64,000 bases of DNA, from contig CAVRYJ010000009.1 of NCBI GenBank assembly GCA_963725425.1, positions 80,380-144,379 on the forward strand, read 5' to 3'. Below the pieces are notes generated by a model. The model saw nothing but the letters and a program-made list of their open reading frames with translations. It had not been told where the DNA came from and searched no databases. The DNA comes from Clostridium_I sp963725425 (GTDB lineage: Bacteria; Bacillota; Clostridia; Clostridiales; Clostridiaceae). The position numbers were made by a program, and so were the translations under genes. How positions within the stretch are numbered: position 1 is the first letter of the stretch; each line of letters opens with the position of its first letter. Positions 25,202-35,105 of this stretch are shown in pieces.

Positions 25202-25628
25202 CTTCTTTTATCAATGCTTCATCAAGAGTATGCCATGCAAGTACCGCACATTTAACTCTAGCTGGCATGTTTGATATATTTTTAAGTGCCAAAGCATCTT
25301 CTAATATCTCTAGTTCTTTATCATCTGTTATTTCTCTTTTAATCATACCAAGAAAAGTTTCTAAAATGTGTTTTGCTTCTTTCACCGACTTGCCTTTTAT
25401 TAAATCTATCATTATAGAAGTAGATGCCTGAGATATAGCACATCCAACCCCAGTAAAACCTGCATCTTCAATTATTCCATTTTCTATCTTTAATTCTAAT
25501 TCTATTTCATCACCGCAGCTTGGGTTATGACCTTGTTCCACAACGCCAGCTCCCTCAACATGCCTTTTATTATGTTTTGATGAGTTATGCTCTGTTATAA
25601 TTTCTGAATATAAACTATTTAGATCCAT
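25191..25628 (-). CDS. sufU: SufU-type Fe-S assembly protein
   Basis: 145 residues. Three cysteines and the SufU-type zinc site: HNPSCGDE near 38, GVGCAIS near 63 and KCAVLAWHTL near 128. In Firmicutes SufU is a zinc protein that accepts persulfide from SufS and passes it to SufB. Overlaps the sufS stop by 14 bp. Last gene of the suf operon. Confidence 0.93.
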   Translation of the reverse strand: MDLNSLYSEIITEHNSSKHNKRHVEGAGVVEQGHNPSCGDEIELELKIENGIIEDAGFTGVGCAISQASTSIMIDLIKGKSVKEAKHILETFLGMIKREITDDKELEILEDALALKNISNMPARVKCAVLAWHTLDEALIKEETK

Positions 25629-26844
25629 ATCCTAACCACTTCCTTGTGTTTTTTAACGCTTCTGCTAGTGCATCTATATCTTCCTTTGTATTGTATATAT
25701 AAAAGCTTGCTCTACAAGTAGCATTTACATTCATATATTTCATAAGAGGATTAGCACAATGATGTCCTGCTCTTATAGCAATTCCATAAGAATCCAATAT
25801 AGTTGAAACATCATGAGGATGTACTTCATCTACATTAAAAGATAATACTCCCGCCTTTTTATCTATATCTTTTGTTCCATAAATTGTAATGTGAGGTATT
25901 TCACTTAGTTTTTCTATGGCATAGCCTACAAGTTCCTTTTCATGTTGCTCTATATTTTTCATACCAACCTTATTTAAGTATTCAATGGCTGCTGTTAGTC
26001 CTACTGCTCCACCAACATTTTGAGTTCCAGCTTCAAATTTAAATGGTACCTCAGCAAAAGTTGCTTCTTGTTCATATACATATTCAATCATATCTCCACC
26101 AAACATAAATGGAGGCATCTTCTCTAAAAGTTCTTCCTTACCATACACTACACCTATACCCATTGTTGAAAGCATTTTATGACCAGAAAACACAACAAAA
26201 TCTGCATCAAGTTCTTTAACATTAACTTTCATATGAGGTATACTCTGTGCCCCATCCACAATTGCAATAGCACCAACATTATGAGCTTTCTCAATTATTT
26301 TTTTCACAGGATTTATCGTTCCAAGTACATTTGATACATGAGTAACAGATACAATCTTAGTCTTTTTCGTTATTTTATTCTCTATCTCTTCATCTGATAT
26401 TATTCCATCATCATTTAGGTACATATATTTGAGCACTGCACCTCTTGCCTTTGCAACTTGTTGCCATGGCACTAGGTTTGAATGATGCTCTGCAATGGAT
26501 ATAACTATCTCATCGCCTTCATTAATAAAATTCATCCCATAGGAATAGGCTAATAAATTAAAACCTTCTGTAGCATTTTTTACAAATACTATTTCTTTGC
26601 CTTCATCTGCCCCAATAAAATCCTTTATAACTTCTCTTGCGTTTTCATACATTTCAGTGGCTTTAACACTTAGGTAATACGCACCTCTATGTGGATTAGC
26701 GTTAAACAAATTATAGTAATCATCCACTGCTTTAATTACAGAAATTGGTTTCTGTGTTGTTGCCGCACTATCTAAATATGCAAGCCTATGACCATTCACC
26801 TGTTGGTTTATTGCAGGAAAATCTATAACATATTTATTATTCAT
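25615..26844 (-). CDS. sufS: Cysteine desulfurase
   Basis: 409 residues, type II group. PLP lysine in VFSGHKMLST near residue 224, active cysteine in IRAGHHCANPLM near 361, substrate His in ISIAEHHSNL near 122. Takes sulfur from cysteine as persulfide for SufU. Start ATG 26844 overlaps the sufD end by eight bases. Complete. Confidence 0.95.
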   Translation of the reverse strand: MNNKYVIDFPAINQQVNGHRLAYLDSAATTQKPISVIKAVDDYYNLFNANPHRGAYYLSVKATEMYENAREVIKDFIGADEGKEIVFVKNATEGFNLLAYSYGMNFINEGDEIVISIAEHHSNLVPWQQVAKARGAVLKYMYLNDDGIISDEEIENKITKKTKIVSVTHVSNVLGTINPVKKIIEKAHNVGAIAIVDGAQSIPHMKVNVKELDADFVVFSGHKMLSTMGIGVVYGKEELLEKMPPFMFGGDMIEYVYEQEATFAEVPFKFEAGTQNVGGAVGLTAAIEYLNKVGMKNIEQHEKELVGYAIEKLSEIPHITIYGTKDIDKKAGVLSFNVDEVHPHDVSTILDSYGIAIRAGHHCANPLMKYMNVNATCRASFYIYNTKEDIDALAEALKNTRKWLGYGSK

Positions 26845-27944
26845 TTATTAGTTTCCTCCTGATATATTCATAAATTTCTTCTTTTGCAGTTTTCTCAGGT
26901 ATCATGTCAATAATAGGCCTCATAGAAGCTTCTATTATTAGTTTCTTAGCTTCCTTTTCATTGAAACCTCTTGTCATTAGATAGAAAAGTTTATTTTCAT
27001 CTATCTTACCTGCACTTGCAGCATGTTGTCCTTCCACATCTTCTTCAGTACACAGAAGTACTGGTACCGACCTATTTCTCACCTTAGGACTTAACAATAC
27101 TGTATATTCAACTTCTTTGCCTTTAGATTTAGAAGCTCCCTTTTTAAAATCAATAGTTCCTTTAAATGTTTTTTGCTCTCATCCTTCAAAGCACCTCTTG
27201 CTTCAATTGAGCTTTTGGTTTCTTTGCCATAATGATTTATAAGATAATTTATATCTATATTTCTATCTTTATCACCTATATAAACGTTATGCATATTTGC
27301 TGAACTTTTATATCCATCTAGATCTGTTCTAAAATTAGTGATACTATTCTTTGCTCCCAGTTCTATGAGAACATAATTTATAGTTGCCCCTTCCTCCATC
27401 TTTGCAACATTTGCATCTAGATGAGTGCTTTTGTCTGAAAGGGTCTGAATCTTAACTATATTTACTGTAGAACCTTTTTGCAATATATCCTAGTAAATCC
27501 ATTGTGGAAAAACTCATAATTTTCCTTGGAATTATATTTCACTACCACAGTTATCTCGCTACCTTGTTCAGCAATTATTATGTTATCATCTACCACAATG
27601 TTGTTCTTTGCGTCAAAATCGTAATTTATTATTACAGGAACTTCAAATTTCTTGTTAGGAGCAGTTTCTACAAAAAAGCCTGAATTATAACTGTTTTTAA
27701 CCTGCTCCGTAACTTCTTTACCTATTCCATCATAATCAATAGTATGAAGTAACCTAAGGGAATTAGAATTTTTCTTATCCATACTAATTACACTTAAGCC
27801 TTCCTGACTATTATCTTTAATAATATCAAGTTTATATGGTTTTACCTCAGGAAGTGTGCCATCTAGCGAAACATTGTTTACTCCAAGCCATCTCCATGTT
27901 CTTACTGGAATGTTATTTATCTTTTTTAATGCATTATCACTCAT
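26837..27944 (-). CDS. sufD: Fe-S assembly scaffold protein SufD, two apparent frameshifts
   Basis: Reconstructed length 369 residues, normal for SufD. Start ATG 27944 after GGGGTGGAG. Two one-base losses split it: TGCAAAAAGG near 27480 needs six A (IYCKKGSTVNIVKIQTL across the junction), and GCAAAAAACATTT near 27170 needs seven A (SKKTFKGTIDFKKGAS). The C-terminal part has NRSVPVLLCTEEDVEGQHAA and the SufBD ending FYLMTRGFNEKEAKKLII. SufD joins SufB and SufC in the SufBC2D scaffold. Intact flanking genes and homopolymer breaks favour sequencing error. Confidence 0.88.
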
Positions 27945-27955
27945 TTTCTCCACCC

Positions 27956-29364
27956 CTACCCTATGCTTCCTTCAAGTTCTAACCTAATAAGATTATTCAT
28001 TTCCACTGCATACTCCAGTGGAAGTTCCTTAGCAACTGGTTCAGCAAAACCTCTTACAATCATTGCCTTAGCTTCTTCCTCACTTATACCTCTAGTCATA
28101 AGATAGAAAATTGACTCGTCACTTATTCTGCCTATTTTTGCTTCATGGCCAATATCAACTTCATCATTTTGTATATCAAGCACAGGGATTGTATCTGAAC
28201 GAGATATATCATCAAGCATTAATGACTCACAAGATATAGATGATTTTGTATGATGAGCATTTGGCAAAACCTTAACTGCTCCTCTATATACTGCAGTACC
28301 TCCACTTTTTGATATGGACTTTGTATGTACTGTAGAAGAAGTATATGGTGCTGCATGCACTACTTTTGTTCCAGTATCAAGATGTTGTCCTTTACCAGCA
28401 AAAGTTATACCTGTAAATTCTGCCTTTGCACCCTCTCCTTTTAATATACTCATAGGATAAAGCATTGATATCTTAGAACCAAATGATCCTGAAATCCATT
28501 CAATAGAACCATTTTTTTCAACTAATGCCCTTTTGGTATTTAAGTTAAGCATATTTTTAGACCAGTTTTCTATTGTGGAATATCTTAAAGTTGCTCCTTC
28601 TTTTACAAAGAGCTCCACACATCCAGCGTGTAAATTTGTAACATTATACTTTGGCGCTGAACAGCCTTCTATAAAATGAAGTTTAGCTCCTTTTTCCACC
28701 ACTATAAGTGTATGTTCAAACTGACCTGCTCCAGGTGAATTCAATCTAAAATATGATTGAAGTGGTATTTCCACATCAACACCTTCTGGCACATAAACAA
28801 AGGACCCACCTGACCAAACAGCTCCATGAAGTGCTACAAATTTATGATCTTCCGGTGGTACGAGCTTCATGAAATACTGTTTTACTATATCTTCGTATTC
28901 ATTAACAGCAGTTTCCATATCCGTATAAACAACACCCTGTTTTACGAGTTCTTCCTTTATACTATGATATACAACCTCAGAATCATATTGAGCGCCAACT
29001 CCAGCTAGAGATTCTCTCTCAGCTTTTGGAATACCAAGTTTTTCAAAAGTATTTTTTATATCATCAGGTATTTCATCCCAGTTTCCCTTCATATCGGTTT
29101 TGGGTTTAACATAGGTAACTATGTTATCCATATCAAGTTCCTCTAGAGACGGTCCCCAGGTTGGCAGTGCAGTTTTATTGTATACATCAAGAGATTTAAG
29201 CCTTAAATCTCTCATCCAATCAGGTTCATTTTTCCTCTTAGAAATATCTAATATTATTTCTTTTGTTAACCCTTTTTTGATTTATAGCTGAAATTATCTT
29301 TATTTTTTATATCATAAATGCCTCTATCCGAATCATCTATTATACTCTTCTTCTTTTCCACCAC
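27956..29364 (-). CDS. sufB: Fe-S assembly scaffold protein SufB, one apparent frameshift
   Basis: Reconstructed length 469 residues, as expected. Start GTG 29364 six bases after AGGAGG. The first 30 codons are cut from the rest by a one-base loss in TCAAAAAAGGG near 29270; restoring it gives SYKSKKGLTKEIILDISKRK and then the long frame. Features: EGCSAPKYNVTNLHAGCVEL (cluster-site cysteines near 250-260) and the C-terminal IGRISDESIFYLMTRGISEEEA. The 419-residue frame alone starts too late and would lack the conserved N-terminus. Confidence 0.9.
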
Positions 29365-29375
29365 TGCAGACCTCC

Positions 29376-30134
29376 TTATGAATTTATCGCTATGTCTTTA
29401 AATTCAGCGAACCCATATTTATTTACTTCTTCAACCAAGGAAGCATCACCAGTTTTTACAATTTTACCATCTAACACTATATGAACAAAATCAGGCTTTA
29501 AATCCTCTAATATTTTGGTATTATGAGTTATAATAAGCACTGCGTTCTCTGCATTTTTAAATTTATTTACTCCACTTGAAACTATTTTAACTGCATCAAC
29601 ATCAAGTCCAGAATCTGTCTCGTCAAGTATGGCAAGTTTTGGATTTAACATCATCATTTGAATTATTTCATTCTTTTTCTTTTCTCCACCTGAAAAACCT
29701 ACGTTTAAATATCTTGAAGCATAACTTTCATCAAACTGCAAAAGTTCCAATTTTTCTTTAAGTTCATTTCTAAATGCCATAAGCTTTAAAGGCTTCCCAG
29801 GGTTTGCTGCAGATCTTGCACTTCTTAAAAGTCCTTCTACTGTTATTCCAGGAACTTCTTCTGGTGACTGAAAAGATAAGAACAATCCTTTTCTTGCTCT
29901 CTCGTCTGTTTTTAAATCCGTAATTTTTTCACCTTCAAAGTATATATCTCCACCAGTCACCTTATATTTAGGATGACCCATTACCACATTAACCAAAGTT
30001 GACTTCCCGGCACCGTTTGGTCCCATAATTACATGAACTTCACCTTTATTTACCGTTAAATTTAAACCCTTTAATATTTCGTTTCCTTCTGCCTCAGCAT
30101 ATATATCCTTTATTTCCAAAAGTTTCTTAGTCAT
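29376..30134 (-). CDS. sufC: SufC ABC-type ATPase
   Basis: 252 residues. Walker A GPNGAGKST near 38, signature as GFSGGEKKKNEI, Walker B LAILDETDSGLDVD, switch His in IITHNTKI. Drives conformational change of the SufBCD scaffold; it is a soluble ATPase despite the ABC fold. First gene of the operon sufC-B-D-S-U. ATG 30134 with AGGAGAG upstream. Confidence 0.95.
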   Translation of the reverse strand: MTKKLLEIKDIYAEAEGNEILKGLNLTVNKGEVHVIMGPNGAGKSTLVNVVMGHPKYKVTGGDIYFEGEKITDLKTDERARKGLFLSFQSPEEVPGITVEGLLRSARSAANPGKPLKLMAFRNELKEKLELLQFDESYASRYLNVGFSGGEKKKNEIIQMMMLNPKLAILDETDSGLDVDAVKIVSSGVNKFKNAENAVLIITHNTKILEDLKPDFVHIVLDGKIVKTGDASLVEEVNKYGFAEFKDIAINS

Positions 30135-30187
30135 AGCATCTCTCCTAAACCTTTTTTAATCCCGAGCATTTCACTCTGATATATTAT

Positions 30188-30216
30188 ATTTTATAGCTCA
30201 TATTATTATTTGTCAA
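30188..30216 (-). promoter_or_regulatory. suf operon promoter
   Basis: TTGACA, 17 bases, TAAAAT on the minus strand, 54 bp before the sufC start codon. No IscR-type box that I can recognise. Confidence 0.7.
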
Positions 30217-30240
30217 TAACTATTATTTAGATAAGTACAG

Positions 30241-30443
30241 ATTCAAGTTTCAAGTGGCAAGTTTCAAGTTAAGGAAGCTTTTTGGCTGAAGCCAAAAAGC
30301 CAATAAAATTTCAATGCAAGTCGATCTGTTATAAAGCAAATCCACTTGCATCCCTTACATATTTATAAATATTTTATGTTAATTATTCCCATTGTTTATT
30401 TTGCCCCAAGGAAAATTTCCTTAACTTGTCACTTGTCACTTTC
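30241..30443. repeat. Heptad-flanked intergenic element
   Basis: Left arm: TTCAAGT/TTCAAGT/GGCAAGT type heptads at 30241-30273; hairpin GCTTTTTGGC..GCCAAAAAGC at 30277-30300; inner arms ATGCAAGT and ACTTGCAT; decayed hairpin TTTTGCCCCAAGGAAAAT near 30400; right arm CTTAACTTGTCACTTGTCAC at 30420-30439. The right arm encodes the last residues (ESDK) and stop of the hydroxyacid dehydrogenase. Confidence 0.8.
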
Positions 30444-31430
30444 TGTTTTCGCCTTTAATTCAGGAACGATATATTCACACTTTTGGCCTTGCAATACTTT
30501 TACTATGCTTTCTGCTGCCATCATCGCCATATCAAACCGCGTTTTCTCCGTTGCCGAACCTAAATGTGGAAGAAGAACTACATTTTCCATCTCTAGAAGT
30601 GGATTATCTTTTTTTATTGGTTCATGTTCAAATACATCTAGACCCGCTGCTCTAATATCTCCATTTTTCAGAGCCCCAATAAGTGCCATTTCATTTACAG
30701 TTTGACCTCGAGACGCATTAATAAAAATTGCTGTGCTTTTCATGAGTTCAAATTCATGATGATCCATAAGCCTAAAGGTTTCCTTGGTAAGAGGTGTCAT
30801 TAAAACAACAAAATCCGACTTTTTAAAAATTGTTTCTAAGGTTGCATACTTAATATCTAACCTTTCCTCCGCTTCTGCTTTTCTATGCCTATTGTAGTAC
30901 ATTACATCCATATCAAATCCGAGCCTTGCCCTCTTTGCCACTGCTTCACCAATTCTACCCATGCCGATTATTCCCATGGTTTTATGGTGTACATCTATTC
31001 CAAATAACTCCTTTTCATCTCCGGCTTTCCACTTATTTGCCCTAACATATCTATCCATTTCAACTACTCTTCTAGCTGTACTTAAAACTAGTGCAAAAAT
31101 TAAATCTGCCACAGAATCATCTAATACATTAGGTGTATTAGTTCCAATAATATTTCTTTTTTTCATAGCATTTATATCAAAATTATTATATCCCACAGAC
31201 ATATTACTTACTACTTTTAATTTAGGTAAACTATTTAAAAATTCTTCATCTACCTGTATTCCCGATGTTATTAATCCATCTACATCTTTCATCTTTTCAA
31301 GTAATACATCCCTAGGAATACCCTTTTCATTGTCCCACATTTCACAATCACAATATTTACTAATATACTCCATTACCTTGTCACTGACACATTTTTCAAT
31401 AAAAACCTTTGATCTTCCCAAATTTGTCAT
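30429..31430 (-). CDS. D-isomer-specific 2-hydroxyacid dehydrogenase (glyoxylate/hydroxypyruvate reductase-like)
   Basis: 333 residues. NAD(P) motif GIIGMGRIGEAVAKRA near 155, catalytic Arg in NASRGQTVNE, Glu in FEHEP, His in LPHLGSAT near 298. Similar to GhrB/GyaR enzymes that reduce hydroxypyruvate or glyoxylate, which fits glycerate kinase encoded divergently. ATG 31430 directly follows AAAAGGGG with no spacing, so TTG 31421 may be the true start. The C-terminus is written in heptad-repeat sequence. Confidence 0.85.
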   Translation of the reverse strand: MTNLGRSKVFIEKCVSDKVMEYISKYCDCEMWDNEKGIPRDVLLEKMKDVDGLITSGIQVDEEFLNSLPKLKVVSNMSVGYNNFDINAMKKRNIIGTNTPNVLDDSVADLIFALVLSTARRVVEMDRYVRANKWKAGDEKELFGIDVHHKTMGIIGMGRIGEAVAKRARLGFDMDVMYYNRHRKAEAEERLDIKYATLETIFKKSDFVVLMTPLTKETFRLMDHHEFELMKSTAIFINASRGQTVNEMALIGALKNGDIRAAGLDVFEHEPIKKDNPLLEMENVVLLPHLGSATEKTRFDMAMMAAESIVKVLQGQKCEYIVPELKAKTESDK

Positions 31431-31741
31431 CCCCTTTTGTATGATTTCACCTTATTAAATTATATCATTTTAAGTTCCAAAAAGTAGATAAAAAAACGTG
31501 TTAGAGCTTAAGTTATTGATTTTAAAGAATTTTTACTTTTTCCTAGATTAATGATTAGCTTAATTTCATTATTGTGTGCAAAAATCAGTGACTTAGTGCA
31601 AATGAATGAAAAAAAACGTCAAATAAACAATATTATTACCAAATCAAATGTATTATAATCAAATTTGTTATATACCAAAAGTAAACGTTAACTGTTACTA
31701 TATTTTAAGTAGGAAATTAATTGTTCATTGTTCATTGGAGC

Positions 31742-32260
31742 GGGCCTATAATTGGGTTAGTAATTGCAATAGTATTGATTTTTAAGAAGATAAATCCTGT
31801 ATATTCTCTTTTTACAGGTGCTATTTTATGAGCACTTATTGGAGGCGCAAGTTTAAACCAGACTGTCCAAATTATCATTGACGGTACTAATAGTGTAATG
31901 GGAGCAGTTGTACGTGTACTTGCGGCAGGAGTTTTAGCAGGAGTTTTGATAGAGTCAGGAGCAGCAGAAAAAATTGCTGAAACTATAGTAGAAAAAATGG
32001 GTGAAAAAAAAGTTCTTCTTGCAATTGCACTATCAAGTATGATAATAACAGCTGTAGGAATTGGGCCTTTAAGTGCAGCTGTTATGATTAATACAGGAGC
32101 TGTGGTTATTGACCACTTGCCTCACGGTAATTTTTTCCACGCATCTGCAGATGCAGTAAAAATGAATATAAGCGACCGTATGAAATTAATTCCATATGAA
32201 TCTATTATTGGAGGATCTATGGCTATAGTTGCAACTATTATGTATGGTTTCCTTAAATAG
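31742..32260 (+). pseudogene. Decayed GntP-family permease
   Basis: The 5' part reads IIGLVIAIVLIFKKINPVYS, the start of a GntP gluconate/glycerate permease but with no start codon. An in-frame TGA follows GAIL at 31828. After VLLAIALSSMIITAVGI the sequence jumps to the C-terminal part (GPLSAAVMINTG, DHLPHGNFFHASADAVKM, RMKLIPYESIIGG). GntP proteins are about 420-450 residues; about 170 remain, so most of the middle is deleted. A 120-residue frame from 31898 lies inside this remnant and is not a functional gene. The 300 bp before it (31441-31741) show only a tandem ATTGTTC duplication near 31727 and nothing else recognised. Confidence 0.85.
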
Positions 32261-32281
32261 ATTATGTTAGGAGAATGTCTT

Positions 32282-33421
32282 ATGAAAGAAAATTTAACTA
32301 TTGTATTAGCACCAGATTCTTTTAAAGAAAGTATGACTGCAAAAGAAGTATGTATATCAATGGAAAGAGGAATAAAAAAAGCGAATAGCAAAATCAACTG
32401 TATACATGTACCTATGGCAGATGGTGGAGAAGGAACAATGCAATCTCTTATTGATGCTACAGGTGGAAACATATATCATATAATCGTAAAAGATCCCCTT
32501 GGAAATGAAGTTACTGCAGAATATGGGATTTTAGGCAATGGAAAAATAGGTGTAGTAGAAATGGCTAGCGCCAGTGGTATACAACTAGTGCCTAAAGAAA
32601 GAAGAAATCCTTTAATAACAACTACTTATGGTACAGGTCAGCTTATTAAGGCCTGCCTTGATAAGGGAATAAAAAAAATATTAATTGGTATAGGTGGAAG
32701 TGCTACTAATGATGGCGGGGTAGGTGCTGTGCAAGCTCTTGGTGGTAAATTTTTAGATATAGATGGCATTGAATTAAATTTTGGAGGAGGAAATCTTGGA
32801 AAACTTAAAAAAATAGATTTGTCCGGATTAGATATACGCTTAAGTGAAATAGAAGTTGAAGTGGCTTGTGATGTTACTAACCCATTGTGTGGCGAAAAAG
32901 GGGCCTCTTATGTATTTGGTCCTCAAAAGGGTGCTACAGAAGCTATGATACAAATACTAGATAATAATTTAAAACACTATGCAGATATAATTAAAGATCA
33001 GTGTTCAAAAAACATTCTTGATTTGTGTGGAGCTGGAGCAGCTGGAGGTTTTGGAGCTGGACTTGTTGCTTTTTTAAATGGAAAACTTAAAAAGGGTATT
33101 GACATGGTTATAGAGTATTCTGGCTTAGAGGAAAAGGTTAAAAATGCTGATATGGTTTGGACTGGTGAAGGAAGTATAGATTATCAGACTAAATATGGTA
33201 AAACTCCTTTTGGAGTGGGTTTAGTTGCTAAAAAATATAATAAACCAGTCATTGCTCTAGCTGGGAAAGTTGGTGATGACATAGATGACTTATATGCTAA
33301 TATAGACTCAATATTTAGCATAATGAGAGGAGTAACTTCTCTAGAGTACGCACTTAAAATTGGCAAAGAAAATGTAGAGAAAACTTCTGAAAATATAATA
33401 AAATTAATGAATATATTATAA
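32282..33421 (+). CDS. Glycerate kinase (GlxK/GarK family)
   Basis: 379 residues of glycerate kinase type 2. Motifs: LAPDSFKESMTA at the start, MADGGEGTMQSLI near 62, GIGGSATNDGG near 140, GAGAAGGFGAG near 275. Phosphorylates D-glycerate at position 2 or 3 with ATP. Start is ATG 32282 after AGGAG; an ATG at 32264 precedes that site. Complete, though the permease before it and the regulator after it are wrecks. With the hydroxyacid dehydrogenase across the divergent gap it would carry glyoxylate or hydroxypyruvate to phosphoglycerate. Confidence 0.92.
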   Translation: MKENLTIVLAPDSFKESMTAKEVCISMERGIKKANSKINCIHVPMADGGEGTMQSLIDATGGNIYHIIVKDPLGNEVTAEYGILGNGKIGVVEMASASGIQLVPKERRNPLITTTYGTGQLIKACLDKGIKKILIGIGGSATNDGGVGAVQALGGKFLDIDGIELNFGGGNLGKLKKIDLSGLDIRLSEIEVEVACDVTNPLCGEKGASYVFGPQKGATEAMIQILDNNLKHYADIIKDQCSKNILDLCGAGAAGGFGAGLVAFLNGKLKKGIDMVIEYSGLEEKVKNADMVWTGEGSIDYQTKYGKTPFGVGLVAKKYNKPVIALAGKVGDDIDDLYANIDSIFSIMRGVTSLEYALKIGKENVEKTSENIIKLMNIL

Positions 33422-33444
33422 TTTAAAACACTATTATTACAAGT

Positions 33445-33472
33445 GAAAGATTCTGAGGATATTTTCCGGTAG
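33445..33472. repeat. Short dispersed repeat, copy 1
   Basis: AAGATTCTGAGGATATTTT followed by C/GCGGTAG also occurs at 44272-44297. Both copies lie 24-29 bp after a plus-strand gene stop. The following stretch to 33681 shows no other feature I recognise. Confidence 0.6.
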
Positions 33473-33681
33473 TCAAAGATCCCAAGACCATCACATATTT
33501 GGATATGGAATGGTTTTGGACATAAAGTATACCACGAAAAAGAACATAATACTGGCTTGCTTTTTTTGATGATGACTAACTCATGTGCTCTTTATAATAT
33601 TACAACATTTTAATAAAACACATTATATTCTACATATGAACAATATTATTCTATTATCAAATAAAGGTTGTGAATAATAAT

Positions 33682-33847
33682 ATGAAGCCTTCAAAAACAA
33701 TTTCCCAACGTATTGTAGAAAAGTAAACTTAATATTCATAGAAATACCTTCAATTATAGATTGGATAGGATAAAAAAGTTAACAGGAAAAGATTCAAAAA
33801 ATTTATTCCAGTTGTTTGAATTGCTTTGTAGATTACTTTGGAGATAA
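33682..33847 (+). pseudogene. Remnant of a CdaR (sugar diacid) regulator
   Basis: MKPSKTISQRIVEK followed by a stop is the N-terminus of a CdaR-type regulator; from 33731 NIHRNTFNYRLDRIKKLTG is the C-terminal PucR/CdaR helix-turn-helix, ending TAA at 33847. Everything between, about 300 residues, is missing. CdaR normally controls GntP and glycerate kinase genes, so the locus was once permease-kinase-regulator. From 33848 to 34011 only a TTGTGG..-type leader of the esterase is seen. Confidence 0.8.
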
Positions 33848-34011
33848 AACTAATCATATATCTTAGCTATTAACTAAAGTCCTTAGTTAACTTGTGGAAA
33901 AATTTGCAGTATAATGTTATTATATCTGTAATTTACCTTAATTAATTTTTGAAGATATTATATATGTGTAATCAAAGAATTTTTAATGTTTGAAGGGAGT
34001 ATTTTAAATTT

Positions 34012-34881
34012 ATGAATAATGATGAAAAAACTTTAGAAATTGTAAAAAACATGAGAAAAGAGAACTCAATAGAGGAACAAGAATCCCATACTATAGGAAA
34101 AGAAATCTTTATTCCTACTAGATATGGTAAAACCCGTGCTTTAATTTATGAAGCTACAAATAAGACTACCATAGCACCCGTATTCTTTGATATTCATGGT
34201 GGTGGTTTTGTAATGGGACTACCAGAAAATGATGATAAATTTTGTTCCGAAGTGAACAAGGCCCTAGATATAACTGTTATTTCAATTGATTACAGACTTG
34301 CTCCTGAGTATAAATGTCCAATAGATAAAAATGATGTTTATGATGTTGTAAGTTACGTAAGTTCTCACAGCCCTGAATTTGGAATTGATGCTAATAACAT
34401 GGCAATTGGTGGACATAGTGCTGGTGCAAATATTTCAACGGTAGTATGTATGATGGCAAAGGAAAAAAAGCAATTTTCTTTTAAATGTGAAATTCTTGAT
34501 TACCCACCACTTGACATATTTACAGCTGCAGATGAAAAATTCTATGCAGAAGGCGCCATTCCAGCTGAAATAGCTACATTGTTTAATAAGTGTTACACTA
34601 CTGAAGCTTATGCCGAAAATCCGTACTGCTCTCCAGTATCTGCGACCACTGATGAGCTTAAAAATTTACCACCAGCAATAGTCATAACCGCTGAAATAGA
34701 TTTTCTTAGAGATGAAGGCGAAGATTATGCTGAAAAATTAGTAAAAGCTGGAGTTGAAACAACTGCAAAACGATTTTATGGAGTAAGGCATGGTTTTACA
34801 ATTTGCCATCCCGAACTTCCACAAAGTAAAGAAGCATACAAAATGATTATAGACGGACTTGCAAAATATTTATTTAAATGA
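34012..34881 (+). CDS. Alpha/beta hydrolase, hormone-sensitive lipase type esterase
   Basis: 289 residues. Oxyanion motif DIHGGGFVMG near 63, nucleophile GGHSAGAN near 140, acid Asp in ITAEIDFLRDEG near 228 and His in GVRHGFTI near 258. Cytosolic carboxylesterase on short acyl esters, substrate unknown. ATG 34012 after GAAGGGAG. Single gene, ending before a heptad element. Confidence 0.88.
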   Translation: MNNDEKTLEIVKNMRKENSIEEQESHTIGKEIFIPTRYGKTRALIYEATNKTTIAPVFFDIHGGGFVMGLPENDDKFCSEVNKALDITVISIDYRLAPEYKCPIDKNDVYDVVSYVSSHSPEFGIDANNMAIGGHSAGANISTVVCMMAKEKKQFSFKCEILDYPPLDIFTAADEKFYAEGAIPAEIATLFNKCYTTEAYAENPYCSPVSATTDELKNLPPAIVITAEIDFLRDEGEDYAEKLVKAGVETTAKRFYGVRHGFTICHPELPQSKEAYKMIIDGLAKYLFK

Positions 34882-34898
34882 TAAAACCCCCTTATTCA

Positions 34899-35105
34899 GT
34901 GACAAGTTAAAAGTGGCAAGTTAAATGTAACATTTTGCCTTAGGGCAAAATCTCATAATTTAATTAAAAAAACTAGTATGTAGAGACATTTGTTAAAACA
35001 AATCTCTCTACATACTAGTTTTTCTATGGTTTTTATTTCCATTGTCTATTTTGCCCTGAGGCAAAATCTCCTTAACTTTTAACTTTTAACTCTTAACTTT
35101 TAACT
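34899..35105. repeat. Heptad-flanked intergenic element, complete
   Basis: The clearest copy. Left heptads GTGACAAGTTAAAAGTGGCA at 34899 onward; hairpin ATTTTGCCTTAGGGCAAAAT near 34931; inner 27-bp-arm palindrome with AAAACTAGTATGTAGAGA (34967-35023); hairpin ATTTTGCCCTGAGGCAAAAT near 35048; right heptads at 35070-35105. It fills the gap between two convergent genes and its right end encodes the last residues (LKVKS) and stop of ribH. Confidence 0.85.

Noticed and set aside
26837..29364. sufB and sufD as pseudogenes
   Set aside because: Only single losses in A runs break them, all conserved segments are present and the operon is otherwise complete.
31898..32260. 120-residue open frame as a small membrane protein
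   Set aside because: It joins two distant parts of a GntP permease and is preceded by an in-frame stop and more permease sequence.
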